The position numbers and the translations under genes were made by a program. A stretch of DNA of 13,682 nucleotides from Deltaproteobacteria bacterium. GTDB taxonomy: Bacteria > Desulfobacterota > DSM-4660 > Desulfatiglandales > B25-G16. The DNA is taken from contig QMLW01000012.1 in assembly GCA_003646935.1 (NCBI GenBank), positions 1 to 13,682 of the forward strand, given 5' to 3'. A model generated the notes under the pieces. That model did no database searches, was not told where the DNA came from, and was given only the letters and a program-made list of their open reading frames with translations. Shown here piece after piece: positions 4,117-12,417 of this stretch. Position 1 is the first letter of the stretch, and each line of letters starts with the position of its first letter.

Positions 4117-5307
4117 TCATGTTTTATCTGCATGTCGTGGTGCCGCAACCCATAGGGCTATGCAGGCGAGAGCAAAGCAGGCCATGGAGAGAAGAAAAGC
4201 ACTCATGTAGCTTCCTGAGATGTCATAGATATACCCACCTAACCAGGGACCAATGGCACCACCTACTCCCATGCCCGTCAGTATCATGCCTGATGTTTCA
4301 CCGAAGTACCTTCCGTGAAAGATATCGGCCATACTGACAAAGATCGTAGGGGTGTAGAGACCAGCCCCATATCCAAAACAGGCTGCATACAGATACAATA
4401 GCCATGGCTGAGAGGTATCCTGTACCGAAATAAGGGAGAATAGGGCACCTATGGTGAGCAAGGCTGCAATGGTGACGGTTTTTTCACGGCCTATCCAATC
4501 GGATATGGATGCGGAGATTTGGCCGAAGGCCATGAAGATGCCGAACAGTGCAAACACGGAGGCGCTAAACAAACTGCTGTAACCCGCGTCTACGGCAAAA
4601 TTGACCTGGTGAGCCATTACCAGATAGACCCCTATCCCCCAAAAGAGAAACTGAGACAATACAATGAGCCAAAATTGAGGAGTCCTCACGGCAGTAAATA
4701 ATGTCCAATCACGGGACTCGGCATCTCCTCCATCTAGTTCGTATTCCATCGATCCTTTGCTGGCTTGGAAACCGGAATCACCGTATGGTTTCAGGCCTCT
4801 ATCCTCGGGACGATAGTGGAAACATATGGAATAGAGGGGTACAAGGATGACGATCATGATCCCTGCCAGGGCAAAATTGGCATACCGCCAGCCCAGCTGA
4901 GATATTGTGAATTCAGATAATATGCTGTAGACGAAGCTAAGGCCGCCCCCCAGTTGCCCGATACTAAAAGCGAGTCCCCGTCTCTTGGTGAACCAGTTTG
5001 CGATCGCCGGAGTCATAAGGGGCCATCCGCTAAACGCCATCCCTACGGGCACGAGGATGCCGAAGAGCAGATAGAAATGCCACAGCTCATAGGCAAAACT
5101 GCAGCAGGCAGTTGCAGCACAAAGAACTGTGAGACCGATGAGCATAACCTTCTTTGGTTTCCACCTGTCTCCTAAGCTGCCCGCTACAGGAGATAGGGAA
5201 CCGTAGGTGAGCACGTTAAGGGAGAACATAATGGCAGTATCGGCGCGGGACCAACCGAACTCATCCAGAAAAAAGGGGAAGAAGATCGAGAACTCTGCAT
5301 TTTGCAT
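4117..5307 (-). CDS. OFA-type major facilitator transporter, 5' end replaced by a repeat
   Basis: This 396-residue inner-membrane secondary transporter resembles the oxalate/formate antiporter branch of the major facilitator superfamily, which moves small organic acids. The family blocks are 'FSIFFPFFLDEFGWSRADTA' (normally the TM1-TM2 junction), 'GSLGDRWKPKKVMLIG' (the motif A loop after TM2), the second-half equivalent 'SISDWIGREKTV', and a C-terminal TM11-12 'GGAIGPWLGGYIYD'. About eleven hydrophobic helices are visible; the usual first helix is missing. The ATG and first five residues (M-Q-N-A-E) lie in copy B of the 151-bp repeat, and no good Shine-Dalgarno precedes them. The gene is therefore probably damaged, or makes an 11-helix protein if expressed. 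Substrate is unknown; the neighbouring sugar-acid dehydratase genes hint at an organic acid. Confidence 0.8.
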   Translation of the reverse strand: MQNAEFSIFFPFFLDEFGWSRADTAIMFSLNVLTYGSLSPVAGSLGDRWKPKKVMLIGLTVLCAATACCSFAYELWHFYLLFGILVPVGMAFSGWPLMTPAIANWFTKRRGLAFSIGQLGGGLSFVYSILSEFTISQLGWRYANFALAGIMIVILVPLYSICFHYRPEDRGLKPYGDSGFQASKGSMEYELDGGDAESRDWTLFTAVRTPQFWLIVLSQFLFWGIGVYLVMAHQVNFAVDAGYSSLFSASVFALFGIFMAFGQISASISDWIGREKTVTIAALLTIGALFSLISVQDTSQPWLLYLYAACFGYGAGLYTPTIFVSMADIFHGRYFGETSGMILTGMGVGGAIGPWLGGYIYDISGSYMSAFLLSMACFALACIALWVAAPRHADKT

Positions 5308-5442
5308 TGGACGTCTTCAAAAACCCTGGCCCAGACCTGGCTTTGAAAAAATGGGCTTATTTCTATTAATACCGTAATCCTCAGAACATGATAATGTTCC
5401 TGGTTCGTCGCGCCAGGGCAGGCTTAACATTAATCCGCCGTA
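5292..5442. repeat. Dispersed ~151-bp repeat, copy B (inside the transporter gene)
   Basis: This copy has the same orientation and about 97% identity as 1644-1795. It starts at ACTCTGC and ends at CCGCCGTA. Relative to copy A it lacks one A (CTCAGAACATG versus CTCAAAAACATG), which puts a TGA in the frame that is open in copy A. Its left edge joins transporter coding sequence directly. Its right edge joins a segment that looks like the transporter's original N-terminus. Confidence 0.85.
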
Positions 5443-5466
5443 GTAAAGGCGAGGCGCGTTCTCCAT
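5443..5466 (-). pseudogene. Possible displaced N-terminus of the transporter gene
   Basis: Beyond the repeat, the minus strand has GAAAGG, 6 nt, then an ATG at 5466 opening M-E-N-A-P-R-L-Y and, running into the repeat, Y-G. A charged start followed by (F/Y)-Y-G-W is how many OFA-type transporters begin, just before TM1. The frame then hits a stop inside the repeat. If correct, about 25-30 residues of TM1 were lost when the repeat arrived. The segment is short, so this is suggestive only. Confidence 0.35.
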
Positions 5467-5900
5467 GGCAAGCCTTTCTTTTTTGCTAACAGAATCTAAA
5501 TATCCCTATACCATGGGGAGCAAAATCCCTTTTTCCCCTTATGTTACACACAAGTATCCCACAGGGGATTCTCACTGAAGTTTTTTACAAGCTGAAAGGG
5601 CTCAGGAATTGGTGAGTGGAATATAGTGAGGACAAATACGTGCGTCAAGACAGAAAATGCAGCAGTAGACCATACCGGGGCGAGCAGCCCTAAAATGCTT
5701 CAGTGTGTATTGAGGTGCTTATAGAAGAGTCAATTACTTCTAGGGAGGATAGATGCCGTCGTCTTTGAGATATCATCCGCCGCTTCTCTCACCTATTGAG
5801 TGATCTCTCATATGAATTTCTCTTTTCCCGGGAAGGCTCGCTGTCGAATGAACCGGTCCACAACCGCCATGCGCTCAATTTCCCGGTCAAATTAGCTCTT
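5467..5900. other. Gene-poor intergenic stretch
   Basis: No convincing full gene, RNA or terminator is visible here. Two very short frames stand out. A plus-strand ATG at 5753 has GGGAGG a few bases upstream but encodes only 15 residues. A minus-strand frame (5808-5888) after a TAA reads 'FDREIERMAVVDRFIRQRAF' then P-G-K-E-K-F-I, has an internal ATG at 5870 and looks like protein-coding sequence. The latter could be the tail of a decayed gene behind uxaA; I do not recognise it. Confidence 0.4.
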
Positions 5901-7061
5901 TTATATGACTGGACCGACCGTGTAAATATCCATAGCCTTTGTGTAGCCCGATATCTCTGCCTTCGTTAACGTCCCGGAAGCAACCTGCAGTATCTCACGA
6001 AAGATCCGCTTTCCCGCATCTGGTAGGGTTTCCTCGCCCTCCATCACGGAACTTACGTTTATATCCATATGATCCCGCAGTCTATCCCACGTTACCTTGT
6101 TTCCGGTAATCTTAATGACAGGCACAAAAGGGAACCCCTGGGGGGCACCCCTGCCAGTGGTGAAGGCAATTACCGTACATCCCGCTGCTGCTAATCCCGT
6201 CAAGATCTCGGGTTCCCTTCCAGGGGAATCCATCACCACGAGGCCCTTCACCTGGGGGGCAACGCCATACTCATAGACTGCCTGTATCGGTGCGGCTCCT
6301 GCCTTGGCAATGGCACCGAGAGATTTCTCCTCAATGGTAGTCAATCCTCCTTTGATATTTCCTCCAGTGGGCTGACCTCCCCGTATATCATCACCCACTA
6401 CTTTTGCCCTGTTTTCCATTCTCTTGACGAGATCAAGTATTTGATTCCCAATATGCTCATCCTTGGCATGGTGCGCGAGCAGGTGCTCTGCGCCGATAAA
6501 CTCCGTGACCTCACCCAGAATGGATGTGCCTCCGGCCTCTATGAGTAAATCCGAGGCAATGCCCAATGCCGGATTTGGGGCCAATCCCGAGGTGGTATCG
6601 GAACTGCCGCATTTGAGCCCGAGCACCAGTTCGCTCACCGGGAAAGTGGTCCTCTCGAGCTTTGATGCGGCTTGAACCATATCCTGTGCTAACAGGGTTC
6701 CCTCGGCAACGGACCTCGCCGCGCCTCCTATGTCCTGGATCACGATTGTCTCCACGCGCTTTCCCGCTTCGGAGATGGCCTTTGCCACCTCCTCTACCGC
6801 AGTGCTCTCACAGCCTAACGATACGAGAAGAACCGCTGCGAGATTGGGATTCTTACCGAGGCCGATGAGGGTTTCGTTTACCCGGGTGATATCAACAGGT
6901 GTCTGGCAACAGCCCTGCTGATGCATGAATGCAGTGGTTCCCTCAACGTGCCGTGAAATGTCATCCGCTACCTCATTGGCACATACCACCGTGGATAGAA
7001 TCCCTATGTAATTCCTGGTCCCCACGCTGCCATCTTTTCTTCTGAAGCCTTGAAATTCCAT
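5901..7061 (-). CDS. UxaA-family dehydratase/lyase, large catalytic subunit
   Basis: This 386-residue protein matches the C-terminal catalytic region of altronate/galactarate dehydratases and SuyB-type sulfolactate sulfo-lyases, metal-dependent enzymes that remove water (or sulfite) from sugar acids or related hydroxy acids. The visible blocks are 'FRRKDGSVGTRNYIGI' at the start, 'HQQGCCQTP' and 'LVSLGCES' with conserved cysteines, 'GLKCGSSDTTSGLAPNPALG', 'DSPGREPEILTGLAAAG', and 'AFTTGRGAPQGFPFVPVIK'. The start is preceded by AGGAGG about 6 nt upstream. It follows its small subunit with a 10-nt gap, so the two form an operon and presumably a two-chain enzyme, equivalent to one E. coli UxaA chain. 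The exact substrate cannot be read from the sequence. Confidence 0.88.
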   Translation of the reverse strand: MEFQGFRRKDGSVGTRNYIGILSTVVCANEVADDISRHVEGTTAFMHQQGCCQTPVDITRVNETLIGLGKNPNLAAVLLVSLGCESTAVEEVAKAISEAGKRVETIVIQDIGGAARSVAEGTLLAQDMVQAASKLERTTFPVSELVLGLKCGSSDTTSGLAPNPALGIASDLLIEAGGTSILGEVTEFIGAEHLLAHHAKDEHIGNQILDLVKRMENRAKVVGDDIRGGQPTGGNIKGGLTTIEEKSLGAIAKAGAAPIQAVYEYGVAPQVKGLVVMDSPGREPEILTGLAAAGCTVIAFTTGRGAPQGFPFVPVIKITGNKVTWDRLRDHMDINVSSVMEGEETLPDAGKRIFREILQVASGTLTKAEISGYTKAMDIYTVGPVI

Positions 7062-7071
7062 CCCCTACCTC

Positions 7072-7365
7072 CTACCTCTCTAGATCACCGCGTCCCCTGA
7101 GGCTTTCAATGTTGTGAATGTGGGCATGGGTTCCCTCGGCGATATCTTGGGTAGCCCGCCCCATTACCTCTCCATATTTCAGGATATCTTCTCCCCTTGG
7201 GATATCCCGCACCGCGAACTTGTGACCATAGGGAATAGGTTGCTGAACTTGAATCACACTGCTCTTGCCCCCTGTTCCTATAACGACCTTCTCATTTGGC
7301 CGAATATCCCGAAGGGCAGTGGCGACATTGTCCTTCTCGTGGATGAGAATTGCATCTCTTTTCAT
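7072..7365 (-). CDS. UxaA-family small subunit (SAF domain)
   Basis: This 97-residue SAF-domain protein is the detached N-terminal module of altronate dehydratase-type enzymes (SuyA-like in sulfolactate lyase). It probably acts with the large subunit just downstream, helping to bind substrate or hold the active site. Evidence is the beginning 'RDAILIHEKDNVATAL', the central 'IPYGHKFAVRDIPRGEDILK' then Y-G-E-V-M-G-R-A, and the end 'GTHAHIHNIESLRGRGDLER', whose H-x-H-N-x-x-S-x-R-G-R-G-D is very characteristic. I chose the ATG at 7365, which has GGAG 7 nt upstream; the frame is open further to 7464, but the extra 33 residues show no family resemblance. Confidence 0.87.
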   Translation of the reverse strand: MKRDAILIHEKDNVATALRDIRPNEKVVIGTGGKSSVIQVQQPIPYGHKFAVRDIPRGEDILKYGEVMGRATQDIAEGTHAHIHNIESLRGRGDLER

Positions 7366-7555
7366 AGTAAGACTCCGTGATGAATAATGGTTCAGGGGAT
7401 CATTCGTTCCCGGATTGAGAGGTTCACGGTGCCCGGTTGAAATGCCTTCAGTGGCTGGTAACAAGGAGAGGATAGGTTGACAGGAACACGTGAACCACGT
7501 CCTTGGACCCAGTCGCTGTTTCCGCGCAATACTACGCGCATGTCATATTATTGCT

Positions 7556-7584
7556 ATACAATCAACAATGACAGCGAATGTAAA
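7556..7584 (-). promoter_or_regulatory. Possible promoter of the uxaA-like operon
   Basis: On the minus strand TTTACA (7584-7579) and TTGTAT (7561-7556) are 17 nt apart, giving a leader of roughly 185 nt. A 5-3-5 inverted repeat, ACGTG-AAC-CACGT (7488-7500), lies inside that leader and could be a regulator site. The -10 is weak, so this is tentative. Confidence 0.3.
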
Positions 7585-7662
7585 GCACAATATGCTCTCA
7601 ATTGAAGGCATGGGAGGGAGATGGTTTAGAGCATATAAGGATATTCGGTGAGACCAACGGCA

Positions 7663-8406
7663 CTATAGGTATCTCAGGTAGGCGAAATACTCCCTGTTTC
7701 CCTTGGCGCCGGTGATAGGGGATTCCATGGTTCCGAGGACCTCGAGGCCTAAGCCCGAAAAGAAGTCCACGAGATCGGCTACTACCTTTTTTTGAACCTC
7801 CTCATCCCTCACTACGCCTCCCTTTCCCACCATAGACTTTCCTGCCTCGAATTGCGGCTTGATGAGGGCGAGGATGAAGCTATCCCGTTTGAGCTGTCTG
7901 AGCGTGACCGGAACCACGATCCTGAGCGAGATAAAGGAGGTGTCGATCACGGCGCCGTCAATATCTTCCCCTATCTCCAGCCTTGAAAGATGCCTGATAT
8001 TCGTCCTCTCTATCACCACAACGCGGGGATCATTCCTCAGAGGCCACGCCAATTGACCGTAGCCCACATCGACGGCCACGACCTTTTTCGCGCCGTGCTG
8101 AAGAAGGCAATCGGTGAATCCGCCAGTAGATGCACCTACATCGAGGATGGTGAGGTCTCGCACAGCAATGGAAAACGCCTGTAGCGCGGCCTCAAGCTTG
8201 ACGCCGCCCCTGCTCACGTAAGGATGATCAGGACGGACAAGATCAACAGAGGCCGCGGGATGAACCATGTGGCCCGGCTTATCCACTACCGCTCCACCGA
8301 CCCTTACCAGGCCGGCCATGATAACGCTCCTTGCCCTCTGCCGGTTCTCCGCCAGGTCTCTCTCGACGAGCAGTTGATCAAGCCGTTTTCTTTGGCGGGC
8401 CATCAT
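7663..8406 (-). CDS. tlyA: TlyA-family rRNA 2'-O-methyltransferase
   Basis: This 247-residue cytoplasmic enzyme is predicted to methylate ribose 2'-OH groups in rRNA with S-adenosylmethionine. An S4 RNA-binding domain occupies residues ~6-65 ('[20 protein letters not shown]'). The FtsJ-type methyltransferase domain follows, with '[11 protein letters not shown]' (K70), the SAM-binding loop '[12 protein letters not shown]' (88-99), '[10 protein letters not shown]' (D155) and '[10 protein letters not shown]' (K183, E186), which together supply the K-D-K-E tetrad. The length is normal for the family. Two ATGs stand in tandem at 8406 and 8403. The start lies inside the end of dxs (29-nt overlap), so it is the last gene of the operon and probably coupled to dxs. 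No clear terminator follows. Confidence 0.92.
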   Translation of the reverse strand: MMARQRKRLDQLLVERDLAENRQRARSVIMAGLVRVGGAVVDKPGHMVHPAASVDLVRPDHPYVSRGGVKLEAALQAFSIAVRDLTILDVGASTGGFTDCLLQHGAKKVVAVDVGYGQLAWPLRNDPRVVVIERTNIRHLSRLEIGEDIDGAVIDTSFISLRIVVPVTLRQLKRDSFILALIKPQFEAGKSMVGKGGVVRDEEVQKKVVADLVDFFSGLGLEVLGTMESPITGAKGNREYFAYLRYL

Positions 8407-10309
8407 GGCTGCAGAGCTTTTTGGCCTCCAGGAGGATACGTTTCGTGTCGATCTTGCACCTCTCGCGCAGGATGTCCTGGGAGCCGTGCTCTATGAACAT
8501 ATCCGGAATTCCGAGCCGTTTTACCGTAACATTGTGTACCCCTCGATCAGCAAAGGACTCGAGAACGGCACTCCCGAAACCACCTTGAAGCGTATTTTCC
8601 TCCACTCTCAGAACCTTCCCGATGTTCGAAGCCATCTTAGATAGACGGGGCTCCAAGGGTTTCACAAATCGGCAATTCACCACGCTCGCCGAGTACCCCT
8701 TCTTGTTGAGCTCTTTTGCGGCCTCAAGGCATGGGTAAACCCTGCTTCCAATGGCTAGGATTAGAAGGTCTTTGCCCTTTGTGAGCACCTCTGCTTTGCC
8801 GATGGGGATTTTCACCAGTTCCCCGTTCATAGGAACGCCAACGCCTTTTCCCCTGGGATAGCGAATGGCAACGGGCCCCTGAAAGTCGAGTGCGGTAAAG
8901 AGCATATGTCTCAATTCATCTTCATCCTTTGGGGCCATGATGCTCATATTCGGGATGATCCTCAGATAGGAGAGGTCAAAGGTGCCGTGATGGGTAGGGC
9001 CGTCCTCACCGACTATACCTCCCCTGTCCAGGCAGAAGATAACGGGGAGGTTGGGCAGACACACGTCGTGGATTATCTGATCGAATGATCGCTGCAGGAA
9101 GGTAGAGTAGATGGCGACCACCGGCTTAAGGCCTTCGGTTGCGAGGCCAGCCGCAAAGGTTACCGCGTGCTGCTCGGCGATGCCCACGTCGATGAAGCGA
9201 TCGGGATATGTCTTTGCATACTCGGAGAGACCTGTTCCCTCGCGCATGGCAGCGGTGATCGCAAAGAGCCTCTTGTCCTGGGCCCCGAGCTCAACCATGG
9301 TCTTGCCGAATACCTCGGTAAAGGATGGGGGGTCTTGATCCGATCCCTTTGGTGTCAGGCCGGTAGCCACGTCAAAGGCCCCGATACCGTGATAGAGGGT
9401 GGGATTTTCCTCGGCAGGCGAATAGCCCTTTCCCTTGCTGGTCAGCACGTGCACGAGGACCGGACCCTCGAGTTTGGATACATCCGTAAAGGTCCTGATG
9501 AGGAGATTTATGTTGTGGCCATTGATGGGGCCGATGTATCTGAATTTCAGGGCCTCAAAGAGCATACCAGGGGTGAGGAGGCCGATCAAGGAGTCCTCGC
9601 TTCTCTTCAAGATGGCGAAGATATTATCTCCGATGCTTGGTATGGAGCGGAAAAAGGCCTCCAAGCTCTTTTTTAGGTTCACGAACCGTGGCTCAGAAAT
9701 CTTGCGGCTGAAGTAGGAGGAGAGCGCCCCCACGTTTTTGGCGATCGACATCTCGTTATCGTTCAGCACCACCAACAGGTCCCTTTCCGTATGTCCCGCC
9801 TGATTGAGCGCCTCGAAGGCCATGCCTGCGGTCATGGCGCCATCGCCAATGACCGCGATGACCTTGTCCTTGTCTTCCTTGACAGACCTGGCTGTTGCAA
9901 TGCCAAGGCCCGCGGATATGGAGGTTCCGGAGTGACCGGTGTTGAAGGGATCGCACGGGCTCTCTTCCCGCTTGGGAAACCCGCTTATCCCCTTGTCCTT
10001 TCTGAGCGTATGGAACCTACACCTTCTTCCCGTGATAATCTTATGGGCGTATGCCTGGTGCCCAACATCCCAGATGATCTTGTCCTGGGGGGAATTGAAG
10101 ACATAGTGCAGCGCAATGGTGAGCTCCACCACACCGAGGCTTGGCGCCAGGTGGCCGCCATTCCGCGCCACTGTCTCTATAATGAGATCCCGAATCTCTG
10201 CCGCCAATGGCTCCAGATCGGCGATATCCAATTTCTTCAGATCAGCGGGATTGTTGATCCGATCGATAAACCTGCCCTTTGCTTCGTTATTTGTATGACC
10301 CTGTTCCAT
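8378..10309 (-). CDS. dxs: 1-deoxy-D-xylulose-5-phosphate synthase
   Basis: This 643-residue thiamin-diphosphate enzyme condenses pyruvate and glyceraldehyde 3-phosphate to DXP, the entry step of the MEP isoprenoid pathway. The layout is canonical. It has '[10 protein letters not shown]' (51-60), '[10 protein letters not shown]' (81-90), and the ThDP motif running from '[15 protein letters not shown]' (155-169) to N-D-N (183-185). The pyrimidine-binding domain has '[17 protein letters not shown]' with the catalytic Glu, and '[20 protein letters not shown]'. A transketolase C-terminal domain follows. Length is normal. It lies 103 nt after ispA, whose product uses the pathway's output, and overlaps tlyA. 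No strong Shine-Dalgarno is seen before the ATG. Confidence 0.97.
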   Translation of the reverse strand: MEQGHTNNEAKGRFIDRINNPADLKKLDIADLEPLAAEIRDLIIETVARNGGHLAPSLGVVELTIALHYVFNSPQDKIIWDVGHQAYAHKIITGRRCRFHTLRKDKGISGFPKREESPCDPFNTGHSGTSISAGLGIATARSVKEDKDKVIAVIGDGAMTAGMAFEALNQAGHTERDLLVVLNDNEMSIAKNVGALSSYFSRKISEPRFVNLKKSLEAFFRSIPSIGDNIFAILKRSEDSLIGLLTPGMLFEALKFRYIGPINGHNINLLIRTFTDVSKLEGPVLVHVLTSKGKGYSPAEENPTLYHGIGAFDVATGLTPKGSDQDPPSFTEVFGKTMVELGAQDKRLFAITAAMREGTGLSEYAKTYPDRFIDVGIAEQHAVTFAAGLATEGLKPVVAIYSTFLQRSFDQIIHDVCLPNLPVIFCLDRGGIVGEDGPTHHGTFDLSYLRIIPNMSIMAPKDEDELRHMLFTALDFQGPVAIRYPRGKGVGVPMNGELVKIPIGKAEVLTKGKDLLILAIGSRVYPCLEAAKELNKKGYSASVVNCRFVKPLEPRLSKMASNIGKVLRVEENTLQGGFGSAVLESFADRGVHNVTVKRLGIPDMFIEHGSQDILRERCKIDTKRILLEAKKLCSHDGPPKKTA

Positions 10310-10340
10310 ATTTCAAGTGCCTAACGTGAACTAAAATTAA

Positions 10341-10366
10341 AAGTGCATAAAGTTATAAGTGCATAA
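10341..10366. repeat. Short direct repeat in the ispA-dxs gap
   Basis: AAGTGCATAA occurs at 10341-10350 and again at 10357-10366, a 16-bp period in an AT-rich 103-bp gap. It may be a slippage product or a regulator site; nothing else supports a function. Confidence 0.5.
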
Positions 10367-10412
10367 TCTGGACAAGCCGTAGGAAAAAATTCGGATTTCG
10401 AATTTGATACTA

Positions 10413-11309
10413 TTATGCCTTTCTTTTGATAATGTAGCGGGCGATGTTTCTCAACGGGTCAGCCTTTTTATCGAATCCCGTAAGGGAGTCTATGGCGCTA
10501 TCCACTAACTCCTCTTGCGCCCTCTTCGAATCGGTGATGCCGAACACGCTTGGATAGGTCATCTTTCCCCTGGCCTTGTCGCTCCCTATGTCTTTACCCA
10601 TCACAGAGCTGTCGCCCTCTATATTTAAGACATCGTCTGCAATCTGAAAGGCCAGACCTACCTGCTGACCGTATCGGTTAATGGACCTCTCCTGCTCCTC
10701 GTTGCACCCGGCAAGGATAGCCCCTGAGGTAACCGATGCCGCTATTAGGGCACCGGTCTTGTGCCTGTGGATATAGTGCACAACCGCGGGATCAGGCTCC
10801 TTCCCCTCATAGGCGATATCCGCCGTTTGTCCGCCCACCATTCCCTTGTAACCGGCGGCATGGGAGATCAAATCGATAACCCGCATCAGGACGCCTTCCC
10901 TGCTACCGCCTTCGGTCCCATGCCGCGCCATCAGGTTGAACGCAAGCGTCAGGAGGCCGTCTCCTGCCAGAATGGCTACTGCTTCCCCGAATACCTTGTG
11001 GTTGGTGGGCTTTCCCCTGCGGAAATCATCATTGTCCATTGCGGGAAGATCATCGTGGATCAGCGAATAGGTGTGGATAAGCTCAAGTGCACAAGCTACC
11101 GGGAGCACATTATCAGCGCATCCCCCGACTGCCTCGGCGCCGGCGATACAAAGGATGGGCCTGAGTCTCTTTCCCCCGGCAAAGAGGCTGTAGTTCATTG
11201 AGGTAATCATCTCACTGGCCAGGCCGGACGGTTGGGGCATGAACTTTTCCAGTGCCTTGTCAACAATGGTCCTTTTTTTATCCAGATATATTTCAATCCC
11301 CTTTGACAT
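10413..11309 (-). CDS. ispA: Polyprenyl (farnesyl/geranyl) diphosphate synthase
   Basis: This 298-residue trans-prenyltransferase condenses IPP with allylic diphosphates to make GPP/FPP for quinones, undecaprenol and related products. The visible motifs are 'GGKRLRP' (45-51), the first aspartate-rich motif 'DDLPAMD' (86-92) followed by N-D-D and R-R-G-K-P, and 'GMVGGQ' (156-161). The second aspartate-rich region is 'FQIADDVLNIEGD', where the third acidic position is Asn (D225-D226-x-x-N229), a variant I know from other bacterial homologues. I chose the ATG at 11309, with GAGGG upstream and a 17-nt overlap with xseB. A TTG at 11330 in the same frame would only add a non-family tail. It sits between xseB and dxs in the housekeeping operon. 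Confidence 0.94.
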   Translation of the reverse strand: MSKGIEIYLDKKRTIVDKALEKFMPQPSGLASEMITSMNYSLFAGGKRLRPILCIAGAEAVGGCADNVLPVACALELIHTYSLIHDDLPAMDNDDFRRGKPTNHKVFGEAVAILAGDGLLTLAFNLMARHGTEGGSREGVLMRVIDLISHAAGYKGMVGGQTADIAYEGKEPDPAVVHYIHRHKTGALIAASVTSGAILAGCNEEQERSINRYGQQVGLAFQIADDVLNIEGDSSVMGKDIGSDKARGKMTYPSVFGITDSKRAQEELVDSAIDSLTGFDKKADPLRNIARYIIKRKA

Positions 11310-11538
11310 CCTCACCCTCGCCCGTATCAAAGGGCTCTCTCTTCACGCCTCCATCGTCTTTCATCAGAATGGATACCCTTTTTTCCGCCTCCTCCAGTTT
11401 CTGAAAACAATACCTCGACAAGGTAACCCCCTGCTCGAAGATCTTGAGCGATTCCTCTAGGGGGAGATCGCCGCTCTCCAAGCGTTTCACGATATCCTCG
11501 AGTTCCCGCAAGGCATCTTCAAATTTTTTCTCTTCCAT
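11293..11538 (-). CDS. xseB: Exodeoxyribonuclease VII small subunit
   Basis: This 81-residue XseB subunit binds several-fold to XseA to form exonuclease VII, which degrades single-stranded DNA to oligonucleotides. The central 'FEDALRELEDIVKRLESGDL' followed by P-L-E-E-S-L-K-I-F-E-Q-G and 'CFQKLEEAEKRV' is the whole conserved two-helix family core. The acidic C-terminal extension after it is not conserved. The ATG at 11538 overlaps the stop of the peptidase gene as TGATG, and the end overlaps ispA by 17 nt. The order xseB-ispA-dxs is very common in bacteria and supports the call. Confidence 0.95.
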   Translation of the reverse strand: MEEKKFEDALRELEDIVKRLESGDLPLEESLKIFEQGVTLSRYCFQKLEEAEKRVSILMKDDGGVKREPFDTGEGEDVKGD

Positions 11539-12416
11539 CACCGCCCTAATCCCGCGCTTAGCTCTATGAGGCTCAAGGGGTTCACCCTCTCGCCGTTGAG
11601 GCGAATCCCGAAGTGGAGATGAGGGCCTGTAGCCCTTCCCGATGAGCCTGCAAGCCCTATGAGATCTCCCCTTTCCACTAGCATTCCCGAAGCTACAGAG
11701 ACCTCGCTCAAGTGGAAGTACATGCTGTGAATGCCTCCCCCGTGATCGATGACAACGCTCAGGCCGCCGAAGAATTGATCCGCTACCAGGACCACTTGCC
11801 CCCTATTGGTGGCCTTAATCGATGTGCCCTCTGCCGCCTTCAGGTCGACCCCTGAATGGGGAGACCTTTCCAGATCGTTGATGAACGTCCTACATCCGAA
11901 TGGGCTCACCATGGCCCCGCTTACGGGGCTTATCCACCTCCCCCACCAGAGCGGTTGAACGCGGGAATGTGAGAAGAGCTCCATCATCACCTTCGACTCT
12001 TTCCGCACCCTTTCCAGCGTTGGGTCGTCAAGCGCCTCCATCTCCTTGGGGACCTTGAACCGTCTGATGCCGTGATCCTTTGAAATCACCGGGATTCGCC
12101 TGGTAAGCACATCATCACCGTACCTTATTTTTAGTGTATACCTTCCCGGCACGGTAGTCAAATCCGCCCCGAGAAAAGCGGCCCACATGCTGTTCGATCC
12201 ATCGAGAAACACGGCAATATCCTTTCCCCTCCACGTCACCTTGGGCCTGACCCTTTCCCTCTGTCGTATTGAAAGAAGGGCCACTTCGCCCTGCCCGAAC
12301 GCCGATGGATTGAGTTCGATATCTGATCCGGTGAGGGGGAGCGCATCTAAAGGCGAGAGAAGAAAAACCGCGAGTAGTACAAGCATCAGCAGGCTTTGTT
12401 CCCAATTAAAGGCCAC
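11538..12416 (-). CDS. Secreted M23-family (LytM-type) endopeptidase
   Basis: This 292-residue envelope protein is predicted to cut or bind peptidoglycan cross-links. An N-terminal signal or anchor segment ('WEQSLLMLVLLAVFLL', residues 5-20) directs it to the periplasm. Residues ~30-115 form a beta-rich N-terminal domain, and the C-terminal ~110 residues are the peptidase domain. The zinc ligands are present: H-S-G-V-D (H187, D191) and H-L-H (266-268, with H268 as ligand), plus 'HSMYFHLS' (His 230/235), so it should be active. The start is a GTG at 12416: GGAG lies 6 nt upstream and the codon begins 1 nt after the xseA stop. The longer frame to 12479 would put an unlikely Cys/Arg-rich tail before the signal peptide. 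It is a regular member of this xseA-xseB cluster. Confidence 0.9.
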   Translation of the reverse strand: MAFNWEQSLLMLVLLAVFLLSPLDALPLTGSDIELNPSAFGQGEVALLSIRQRERVRPKVTWRGKDIAVFLDGSNSMWAAFLGADLTTVPGRYTLKIRYGDDVLTRRIPVISKDHGIRRFKVPKEMEALDDPTLERVRKESKVMMELFSHSRVQPLWWGRWISPVSGAMVSPFGCRTFINDLERSPHSGVDLKAAEGTSIKATNRGQVVLVADQFFGGLSVVIDHGGGIHSMYFHLSEVSVASGMLVERGDLIGLAGSSGRATGPHLHFGIRLNGERVNPLSLIELSAGLGR

Positions 12417-12417
12417 T

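Noticed and set aside
9167..9676. Long plus-strand frame of 169 codons inside dxs
   Set aside because: It is antisense to a strongly conserved, intact dxs and mirrors its codon structure; no independent evidence for a gene.
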